The notes below the pieces were generated by a model. It ran no database searches, was not told where the DNA came from, and was given only the letters and a program-made list of their open reading frames with translations. From the NCBI GenBank assembly GCA_033239005.1, contig BSQZ01000128.1:661001-725000 (forward strand): a stretch of 64,000 nucleotides of DNA, in the 5' to 3' direction. The stretch is from Lamellibrachia satsuma. Lineage: Eukaryota > Annelida > Polychaeta > Sabellida > Siboglinidae. This document shows positions 55,210 to 64,000 of the stretch, piece by piece. The position numbers were made by a program, and so were the translations under genes. The first letter of the stretch is position 1; each line of letters begins with the position of its first letter.

Positions 55210-58200
55210 CTGCAGATGAACCAAACAAATCAGCATGACTACCAAGGTGTGTGTGTGTGGGGGGGGTGAATGTGTAATAGTCAGAGTACTGCAATATGCA
55301 GTATGTAAATTTTTAAGTATCGCAAAGTATTTGAATTTACCTTTTGAAATTTGCACTATGGTACTGGTAAGTATTTGCAAAACTTTCAAAATATCGCAAA
55401 ATAATTTTTTTTTCAAATTTTTTTAAACATTCAATGTCTGTTCCTCAGGTCTCCAAAATAACATAAAGTATATAAGTTGAATAAGAAATAAAAAACACTT
55501 TTATTACACTCCATTTTATTATAAAATATTGCCTTATTACAGAAAAATATTGCAAAAAAAGTATCTGCAATATTTTTAGGAAAATGTAATATTGCATTGT
55601 ATAAAAAACTTTATCATTAATAGTTTGTGTAGTACATATGGAGCCAAGCACTGAGAACCAACCGAGAATGTTTGTCTTCTTCATGCCCACTTTGAGACAC
55701 TTTTGCAGTCGACAATGGGGACAGAACCGGCGCGTGTACACATCGATCTTGCAACTGCCCGAGAAGAGACATTTTGTCTGCTACAACAGGCAACAATAAA
55801 CACAGACTGAGACAGACACTAAAGCAACTTCTAGTAGCATTAGCATCTCAATTATTTGGTTTTGCCAATTTTTTATTATCAAATGTGCAAAACATTAATT
55901 ATTATTTAATGCAACTTTAGATAAAATAGAATATTTATTATTGAAACAGTCGTTGCTATGCTTCCATCTTTACATTAAAACTCCTTCCGTAATTCATTTA
56001 GCTCATCATAAATCTGGCTAATTGTTGTTCAATTCTGTAATCGCTAATATGTAAATAGTCTAAAAATCACTACCAATTCCATTTTTTATCGTCTCATTTC
56101 AGATTCACTTCGTGCAAAAAGCAAACCTTCCTAGTAACCATGGCGAACATTTTTTATTTTGTTTAGATAAAATCATCAGAGAAACTATTAAATAATTTTT
56201 TACCGCACCCAGTCAAAATTCAATAAAAATGTACAAAAGTGATCAAGCTCTTTACATTTTAATATAAAGCTATTAATACACGACCGATTTTAAAACCAAT
56301 GAATTTGATCAGTGACGGACTACATGAATTGATGGAGGAGTCTCAAGTAATATGTGCAGTCAGTTTAATATAGCGCACTCTTATTAAAATCGTTTACCCC
56401 CAATTGACTCTGATCATTAGATTGGGCCACTTGCAAAAGTGTGAATAGCACCATGTCACAGTATATAAAGAAATGTCACAGTATATAAAGACATGTCACA
56501 GTATATAAAGACATGTCACAGTATATAAAGACATGTCACAGTATATAAAGACAGGCCACAGTATATAAAGGCTATACTTTTACGCTTTTTTGCCGAATTT
56601 AAGTTTTGCAGAACCATAATTAATTTAATAGTTTGTCCGATAATTTTAGCGAAACTAAATAACACATTTGCACAAACGAGCTAGCACGTCCCACTGGATA
56701 CTGCACAGGTTAAATTTTATGCAAAATAATTCTGAAATGAGATGAGTGAAAGATCTAATTGCTGAGGCAACTTCAACGACAGATCACCAATTTCAAACTG
56801 ATCAATGTGCGTACCTTGTCCTTGAGGGCGTTCCTACGGAAGAACGCCTTGCATGACTCGCAGCAGACTGCGTCGAAGTTGACCCCCAGGGCGTGATCGC
56901 CACAAACCTCACATATCTTCGAGTCACTCTTGCGCCTCGCCTTGCCACTACTAGGGGACTTCACGCTGGCAATGTCCTCAGTCTCGATGGGGCTCTGCGA
57001 GACAAACACATAAGTGATGTAAATACTGGCTTGTGAGATTTCTTGTCACACTCTATCATTTGCAGGGTAACCAGTAATCTAGTATGGCTGGGACCAATAT
57101 GTAACTGATTATAAGAAAAATGCTGTGTTTGTTATTGATTCTGGTTTAGTAACTGCAACAGTTACATCAATTATGATTAATTACAGTAGTTTTTTATATC
57201 ACAAAACTTACCTGAAAAAACATATTTGTGCAGTCAATATATAGTTTATACTGTGCAAAGTAACAATAAACATGATTTTACAATAAAAACTAACAGGCAT
57301 TTTGCTGCTCATGTTGCTAAATGTATTAGCAACATATAAAACGCGGCTACAGTATTTTCGAGCTGGGGTACTGGTCAGGGTTGGCACGATTCTGCCTGCA
57401 TGGCTTAATACTTTCTCCTTTAGTTTCTGTCTTTATGGTCGAAACAACCAAAATGGTCAATTATTTTCCTGTCAATATCAACATTCCTGTTTCACATATG
57501 ATGCCTGCCACAACTGGTTACATTCACCCTCCCCCCCAACAATTCTTCCATTTCATCCACACAAATAATCTGGTTCACCAAATACTCCCACTGCTAAAAC
57601 CAGTAGGAGGCTTCAAGCTCTAACTCTGATAACATCTCAACAAATAGTGAGCTGACTTCAAGTACTGGACAATGCAGAGACTAAACTTGCTAGAATGTCA
57701 GCATCTTGTAATAGGGCAGCTAGGACACTCAGGGCAACTTGGCTGGGCAACAGTTTGAACCCAGTTATGCGGTATGCACAGACTGCAGTTACTGCACATA
57801 CCATAAACCCAAGAGACATGGAGCAGTGATCAGTTGCCAAGATTGCCTCACTCTCTACACAAGTCTGATATATTGCTCTGTTGTTTGTTGTTTATTGTGA
57901 GCAGGGTAGGACAAATGCTAATCGAATGCAGACAGGTACAAAAAGAAACTGACAACATATTTTATAAAAAAGAACGCATTTGCCTATCAATGGCATGCAT
58001 TTCCTATTGTTCCCATTTGGGCAGAAACTGTTTCTGCCCGGCAGAAATACTTTCTCCCCTGTTTCTGCCATGGGCACGGCAGAAATACCTTTCTGTCAGG
58101 CAGAAAACCAACCCTAGTACTGTAGCAGTGGTCCACATCTACATTGGTTAGAATACGTTGCATTTCTGTAGAAATGTGTTAACAAGTTAGCATACAGCGG

Positions 58201-58345
58201 TGTACATATGAAGGAATGTAAAAGTCTGGTAGTAGCGATAGGTGCTGCCACTTACTGTGTGGTCCAGTGGAATGGTAAGTTCATGACTGCTGCTGGATGT
58301 CGTGGATGCAGCTGGGGACGGACACAAGTCATTCCCATCTGATCT
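53966..58345 (-). CDS. HR96/NR1J-like nuclear receptor (5' end not found)
   Basis: This is a ligand-regulated nuclear transcription factor. In flies HR96 acts in xenobiotic and sterol/lipid responses; the function here is inferred by family. Minus-strand exons are 58256-58345, 56815-56994, 55663-55780 and 53966-55209, with compatible phases. The DNA-binding domain has ICEVCGDHALGVNFDAVCCE, P-box ESCKAFFRR, then CLFSGSCKIDVYTRRFCPHC and RLQKCLKVGMKK. All eight zinc Cys are present. A hinge rich in Lys/Arg (EEERKRRMEK) and a ~130-residue Thr/Pro/Gln-rich linker precede the ligand-binding domain. That domain has FARLSQECQIGILKG, LLLRSVSLYD and a terminal helix-12-like PIMLEIL. ESCKAFFRR is characteristic of HR96/DAF-12/NHR-8 receptors, whereas most NR1 receptors have EGCKGFFRR. 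Confidence 0.93.
55663..55780 (-). CDS. Nuclear receptor exon, second zinc finger
   Basis: The exon runs QTKCLFSGSCKIDVYTRRFC, PHCRLQKCLKVGMKK, TNIL plus one base. The acceptor is GTTGTAG. The donor G/GTTGGT is non-optimal but restores frame into EEERKRRMEK. Confidence 0.92.
56458..56575. repeat. 20-bp tandem repeat (6 units)
   Basis: tcacagtatataaagacatg repeated six times with minor variation in the last units. It sits in the intron between the two zinc-finger exons, and each unit holds a TATATAAAG box-like sequence. Confidence 0.95.
56815..56994 (-). CDS. Nuclear receptor exon, first zinc finger
   Basis: Sixty codons ending ESCKAFFRRNALKDK. The acceptor is TCTCGCAG and the donor GTACGC. 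It carries the four Cys of finger 1 and the P-box. Confidence 0.96.
58256..58345 (-). CDS. Nuclear receptor exon, N-terminal A/B region
   Basis: Thirty codons (RSDGNDLCPSPAASTTSSSS...PLDHT), acceptor TTATTTCAG, donor GTAAGT. The Ser/Thr-rich sequence is typical of a receptor N-terminus. The exon or exons with the start codon lie at higher coordinates or outside the window. Confidence 0.75.
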
Positions 58346-58636
58346 CTGAAATAACAGCCACAGAACACACGTACAAGCAACAACGAGCCAAATACATGTG
58401 AAAGTATTCTCATGGAAATTCTTTTCAAGTTAGCATTTCAAACACTTATTGCATTTACACATTTAAAACTGCTTAATCAATCTGATTTTTTCAGCTCATA
58501 TTACTTCAAATTCATCTTGCGAGTAACCAAACCTACCTAGTACCCGCGATGATATGGTAGCTCGTTTGTTATGCAGCATTCGTGAAATCATCATTTAGGC
58601 GTGTTCAAGCATTTACATGAACACCGACTAACTTTT

Positions 58637-58850
58637 CAGCCATTAGCTATATAAATAAGTACCTGACGGATTGTAGTGGCGGATTTATGTGAACGGATAG
58701 CATTTGTGCAATCATTGCAGTCTGGCTGAATGCTTCCTGGAGAAGTTGCATTGGCGTTGGAATGAACAGGTCTGCCAGGGGGTGAAGTGTAAACCACTTT
58801 GAACGGTCCCAAGGACTGGATACAGCGCTAAATATAAGGAACTTATATTT
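58637..58850 (+). mobile_element. tRNA-derived SINE, body fragment
   Basis: Contains cattgcagtctggctgaatg, gaatgaacaggtctgccagg and ccaaggactggatacagcgc, matching the body and tail of the SINE at 46.47 kb. The head is absent. Confidence 0.75.
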
Positions 58851-60042
58851 GCCTTTTGTCATCCATTGTAACCAATTAGTCAACCATTTACATTTGTTTG
58901 TTTACACAGGCTACTACTACTATTTGCTACCAATGTACATTCTACTTAAGTTTGTTGACACAGTGTACTTGAACAGAGAAAGCCTACTCAAAAGTCGACT
59001 TCGTAAAGTGGTTTGTACTGACCTGGGAACTACTTAGCACCAACTAACATCAGCACACAATGCTCACATACTAATATAAATCGTAGTACACGGATTCCCG
59101 CACTATGTGGTCCCCTTTCTAGTGTGGCCAGATTTCTGGGCCCTGACTATCTGGACATTAAAATCACCCATCAAGGGTGGCCAACTGCCTATTAATGCAG
59201 CCAGAGTTTTGATGTAATAATTGTGAAAATCCCTCATTGTAGGGGACTGTACTAACAGAAAGTACATGTATTCGGTCATAGCCAGGGATCCGTCTGCCTG
59301 TCTTGAAGATTGGCAGATGTCTGATGATGACGGGTAAAATAAGATAGGTTTTTTCTTTTTGCAAGATAAAATTTTTTATTATGATATTGTTGAACTCTCA
59401 ACGCAAGCGGTCAGGGTTGAATGTATGTTATGTATGTTATCGGTGGCAGAATAGCAAATACAGCCGATCTATAATACTATATTTTTAACCTGAACATCGT
59501 TGGAATATAATCTATCTGTCTGTCTGTCTATCTATCGGTGCTCTCATTGGAAGAAACAATCCCGTGACCCGGATGTTGTTAGGCGAGTTAAAAATGGCTT
59601 TCAACATCAGAGCTAGCCCAATGGCCCTAGTTAGTAACCGAGACGCCACTGTATTGTTGCCCACCGCTGGAATTCTTTGCAGTGGCCCATGCATCATCGG
59701 GGTCGACTTCGACATCTAAATCAAATTGGATTTGGGTTCTGATTCACATAAACAATTGGCATGTACTACTGGCAGCAGGTTCCCGGTTGCTGAGAAAAAC
59801 TCAAACTGCAGGCAAGCCATGAAAGATTAGGCTGTGCTCAGTCCAGTAAATTCATATGGTGTTTTGTCCAATAGGCAACATTGGATCTGGATTGTTGCTA
59901 TTTTTATCAAAGAAGTAATACTTTTTTGTTATGTTTCAATGTAAAAAACTTAAAGTTATTACTTTCAAAAGAAATTGTATGCTTGAGCAGTATGCAACGG
60001 CTGCCCATGCTGATACCCACTCACAAACGTATGTTTAATATA

Positions 60043-60180
60043 GGATCCTCAGAACGAGGCAGCCATGCATTATCTGGATGGATATATCACAGTAATAAGA
60101 CTACATGATTGGTCTAGAACACTTTACCATGATATATAAACTCAGATAACACACGGCTGCCTCGTTCTGAGAATCCACCT
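60043..60180. mobile_element. ~138-bp MITE, family B, copy 2
   Basis: The ends ggatcctcagaacgaggcag and ctgcctcgttctgagaatcc are inverted. The interior is the reverse complement of the 43.0-kb copy (gatatatcacagtaat, tttaccatgatatat). Confidence 0.85.
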
Positions 60181-60469
60181 GATGTTTGAATCAGTTTGAA
60201 TCAATTGAGTATGCATGTTGGCATAGATTGTTCAAACAATCACCAGCTCCTTCGTACGGTATGAATGCTACGTGAAATCGGCCCAGCAGCAAATTTTTTT
60301 TTTAGAAATGTATGAAGTAAAAAGGTATGATCACGTGTTAATTTGTTAATGTCACTCAAGTGTAACCAGTCATGTTATCTATAGCTTCTATTGTCATATC
60401 TTGTATAGTTTTACTTTTAGTGCCAAGCATTTGAATTTGAGTGTGATTGTAATCATATTTGTACATATT

Positions 60470-61870
60470 TAACAAGATTTAACAAGACTACCATCCCAAA
60501 CAACAAGTTCCAGATGGCAAGTGGACAAGGAAGCCATTGGCTTATCGAGAGTCCAACAATTTGCTCATCTATGTGTAGCCCGCCCTTATCAAATATCTGT
60601 CAATTCTATTTTTAAACATATTCACACTACTAGCATTAACACAATTATTTGGCAGCTTGTTCCATTCATTTATCATCCTCTGTGAGAAAGAGTACTTTCT
60701 CATATCCAACCTACACTGCTCCTTAACTAATGCTGCTTTGTTTCCTCTAGTTCTACTGCCTTCTTTAAGTTTGAAGAACATATTCCTGTCAACATCCTCA
60801 TAACCGTTCACTATTTTAAACACTTCTATTTGGTCTCCTCTTAGTCTCCTGGTCTCTAGCATTGTCAAACCACATTATGATAAGTGACTTTCGTAACTAA
60901 GGTCTGTCAATTCTGAAATCATTTTAGTTGCTGTTCGTTGTATTCGTTCTAGCTTGTCTATGTCCTTTTTACGATATGGCCTCCATGCTTGAATACAATA
61001 TTCCAAATGTGGTCTAACTATTGCTTTGTACAGGGGTACAATTAGCTGTTTCTCCTTATACATGACAGTTCTCCTAATTAGCCCTAGAATTTTATTTCCT
61101 TTTGAAGCAGCAATCCCACATTGCTCTGAAACTTTCATGTCAGCACTAAATGTTACTCCTAAGTCATTTTCTTGTGTGGTTCTAACTAGTACAGCATCCC
61201 CCATTTTATATTCTTTGTCCATATACATTTACACTTCCCAAAATTTAATAACATTTGCCATTTTTCTGACCATTTAACTAATTTATCTAGATCATCCTGT
61301 AAACTTTGTTTATCTGTATCATTTGTAACCTTTCTGAATACTTTTGTGTCATCTGCAAATTTGAGTACTTTGCTAGATATGTCATCTTCTAAATCATTTA
61401 TATATATTAAAAACAGTATAGGCCCTAATACTGATCTTTGTGGTACCCCACTCAAAACAGATTTCCAGCTTGAAATCTCACCATCTACTATTACTTTGTG
61501 TAAGCCACTTTTCTATCCAGTTGATTACACCATTACCTATACCATGGGCTTTTAGTTTAAGTAACAATCTTTGGTGTGGCACTTTATCGAAAGCTTTCTG
61601 AAAATCTATGTAGACAACATCCACTGGTGACCAGCCATCTACCCACTTTGTAATTTCGTCAAAAAAACATAAGAGATTGGTTAGACATGACCTTGCTTTT
61701 AGGAAGCCATGTTGAGATGTATTTATTAATTTATATTTCATGAGGAATTCCACCATGTGGTCTCTAATTAATGTTTCGAGTAATTTACACACAACTGATG
61801 TTAAACTCACTGGTCTGTAATTATATATATTAAACATAGTTGCATTATATAATATTAAACATAGTTGCAT
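60470..61870 (-). mobile_element. CR1-like LINE, 5'-truncated copy with RT domain
   Basis: On the minus strand: NYRPVSLTSVVCKLLETLIR, LPHQR-type DVVYIDFQKAFDKVPHQRLL, SGVPQRSVLGPILFLIYIND, LKFADDTKVFRK, LGVTFSADMKVSEQC, PHLEYCIQAWRPYRKKDIDK and ENRMFF-type NGYEDVDRNMFFKLKEGSRT. The RT catalytic motifs (FADD) are present, but at least three frameshifts split the frame. The 3' end is aaatcttgttaaatatg. It is nested in the TIR element above. Confidence 0.9.
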
Positions 61871-63432
61871 GCCTACTTAAGATTTTGCAAGCATTAGCCT
61901 ACTTCGATGTTTCTATACATCTAAAATAAAGTTCAAAGTTATTTTTCCACGAACCTTTATGTGTTGGCTCTTCATTTATTATGTACATTTGATCACATAA
62001 TAATTTTCATATTTTTCATTATCATATCACATTTTGGCTTCATTATTTTTAACTAGGCTACATATTAAAGCTTAACTGTATACAAAGTTGTTACAACTGT
62101 ACATGCAGTAATGCCAAACTCGCTGCACAGCTAGCATGACTTGACTGGGCCAATAATGGCCAAACCGGACTTCGCCTGCCATTAAAAAACCTAATTTGGC
62201 CAATAATGACTGTCATTGTCTCAGTGGCATTGGCTTACCAGTGCAAAAAACAAATGGGCCAATAATGGCTGTCATTATATCAACCAGCCTTGGCTTGCCA
62301 GTAAAAAAACTATTGGGCCAATAATTCCATGGAAGCCCTTTGCATGCTTAAGGTTGAACATTTTATGTTCAAGACTGGCAACATTTTATTTCTGGCTAAG
62401 GGCCTGGTCATAGTAATACAGCTACTACCTATTGCAATATTATCACAATAGTAAAACTATCCTCAATAGTCACCCCTACTCAACAGCACTCCTACTCATT
62501 GCTGGCAAAGACAAATTAATTTGTATCTATCTGCATTTTCTGCACGTTTATTCAATATTAAATGTTGAAAACTAAAACTGTATTAAAATATATATGAGAT
62601 GAGTAGAAGTACAATCTGGCTGCTCCGTCTGGTTATTGTATTGGCATCAGCCTCGTGGTGTGCTGGAACTTGGAAGTGCCGAGTTGATTTTAAATTAAAT
62701 TGTACAATACTAGGGTGGTATGATTGCTTCTGCCAATGCAATTCTAATAAACAACACTTAAGACATTGCTACATTTCACGTGCATGTGACAGATTTTACT
62801 TGCACATCCAACTTTCCCAATAGCATTCTATTTGTCCTGTTAATGTCGAGCCCTATTATTAGTATTTTACTTTATATTATTTTTAAGACGTGGTTACATT
62901 GCAAGCATTGGAATTGGAAAAGCCAGTTTCATAGCCACAGGCTATGAAAGTGGTGAGCCGTGAAGTGTTCTCGCTTGCATGGGCCAAATAAACCGTGTAT
63001 GCAACCGGTGCCAGTTAATTAATTCTAACTAATCTTGTAAAAAACCACTATATATATATACATACCACAATTTATTTATGTCAAGCGCTTTCTGTTATTT
63101 TGTGGATATTGCTCTAATAATTATATATTATTTTTACAATATTAGCATGAGTGTGTGCACATTTTTTTGTGTGCAATCATAATTTGCTTTTTTATCGAAT
63201 CAGGCCGTGGGCAAAATGACTATTCTTAGAATTCTGCCACTTAAAATTCTGATACTAGCACGGACCAAATCAACCATAGCTGAAATCAATAGCGACACTG
63301 TTTTCAGCAAAGTGGGCCAAACCATCTGTCTGCGTGGGCCGAACCATCCGTCGCCATAGGCTGAACCCGTCATGGACACTGGCCAAACCACGGGCAAATG
63401 AATCAACTTGGGCCTGTGTAGCTAATATACAG

Positions 63433-63825
63433 GGGTGTATACTATAGGGTATTCAACATGGAATGCCCCTGAGCGTTGTGGTGCATAATCCGAGTACTAC
63501 GACCACAATCAAATGTACGCACACACGCACGCACGCACACACATTTCACATAACCTGCTAAATAAATGGGTGGACTAAGATTGACATGATTCCTTTTGTT
63601 GGGTCGACTATTTGGCTAAAAAGGTGTGTCGCACCTCACTTCCGGTTATACCTCTTTTAGTAATAAATACAAATATATATGTAACAGAAATTAGGTACAG
63701 TGAACGTTTATTCATTAGGACATATTGGTTGTGGTCGTAGTACTCGGATAACGCAGCAGCAACGCTCAGATATGGATGTTGAAAGGCCAGTGGGTATATT
63801 CCATGTTGCATATCCTATTGTATAT
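63433..63825. mobile_element. ~390-bp fold-back element
   Basis: The left arm has attcaacatggaatgcccct, gagcgttgtggtgca and gagtactacgaccacaatc. The right arm has ttgtggtcgtagtactcgga, gcagcaacgctcag and atattccatgttg. The arms are imperfectly inverted over about 100 bp, with a CACG repeat inside. Confidence 0.78.
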
Positions 63826-64000
63826 GTTAGTTACGATGGCCCAAGTTGATTCAGTTGCCCATGGGCCGAACCATCCGGGACCCTAACTGTAATTTTCCAA
63901 TTGCACCAAAATAATTATCTCGGATGATAATCAACAAGCAGGAACAGCCATTTTTTTTTAAACCAGATGCTAAGGTACTAGCACAGTTACAGATACTGTA

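Larger units (their letters stand above)
59275..62412. mobile_element. TIR element copy in inverse orientation, interrupted by a LINE
   Basis: The left end (catagccagggatccgtctg) and right end (ctggctaagggcctggtcat) match, in reverse complement, the ends of the 38.3-39.6 kb element. Internal matches in reverse order include gtaaccgagacgcc with actgtattgttgcc near 59.64 kb, gccaagcatttgaatttgag near 60.42 kb, and the ggccaataatggctgtcatt repeats near 62.26 kb. The 60.47-61.87 kb LINE sits inside it. Confidence 0.78.

Noticed and set aside
54636..55238. 200-codon plus-strand frame
   Set aside because: Antisense shadow of the nuclear receptor ligand-domain exon.

Overview
This is invertebrate animal (metazoan) nuclear DNA. 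Genes are broken into short exons by long introns with GT..AG junctions, non-coding DNA is AT-rich, and microsatellites, minisatellites, LINE fragments, a tRNA-headed SINE and several fold-back (MITE-like) families are dense. A glycerophosphocholine acyltransferase (GPC1) gene together with a nuclear receptor whose P-box reads ESCKAFFRR (HR96/NR1J type) suggests a protostome, probably a lophotrochozoan such as a mollusc. The taxon is an inference.

Three protein-coding genes can be rebuilt exon by exon. (1) On the minus strand, from about 14.07 kb to 2.07 kb and running off the left edge, is the 5' half of a TTF2/lodestar-type transcription termination factor. It has a GRF zinc finger, an acidic/Ser-rich linker, a conserved linker segment and the start of the SNF2 ATPase. 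(2) On the plus strand, 22.0-47.0 kb, is an apparently complete nine-exon GPC1 gene encoding about 346 aa, a multi-pass membrane acyltransferase of phosphatidylcholine remodelling. (3) On the minus strand, 58.3-54.0 kb, are the DNA-binding and ligand-binding exons of an HR96-like nuclear receptor. Its 5' exon(s) were not found. I infer no shared pathway; the genes are simply neighbours.

Layout: 0-14 kb TTF2 with four minisatellites in its introns; 14.8-20.2 kb LINE remnants and a CA microsatellite; 21-47 kb GPC1 with its introns full of transposons (a hAT-like element with target-site duplication, a 161-bp palindrome, a 1.29-kb TIR element, CR1-like LINEs); 47-53.5 kb intergenic repeats, including a composite array built on transposon ends; 54-58.4 kb nuclear receptor; 59-64 kb a TIR element interrupted by a nested LINE, then a fold-back element.

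The most unusual observation is that two TTF2 minisatellites begin exactly at exon-intron junctions. Their repeat units carry copies of the adjoining splice site: about 14 donor copies after one exon, and about 8 acceptor-like copies before another, nearly all of which have lost the AG.
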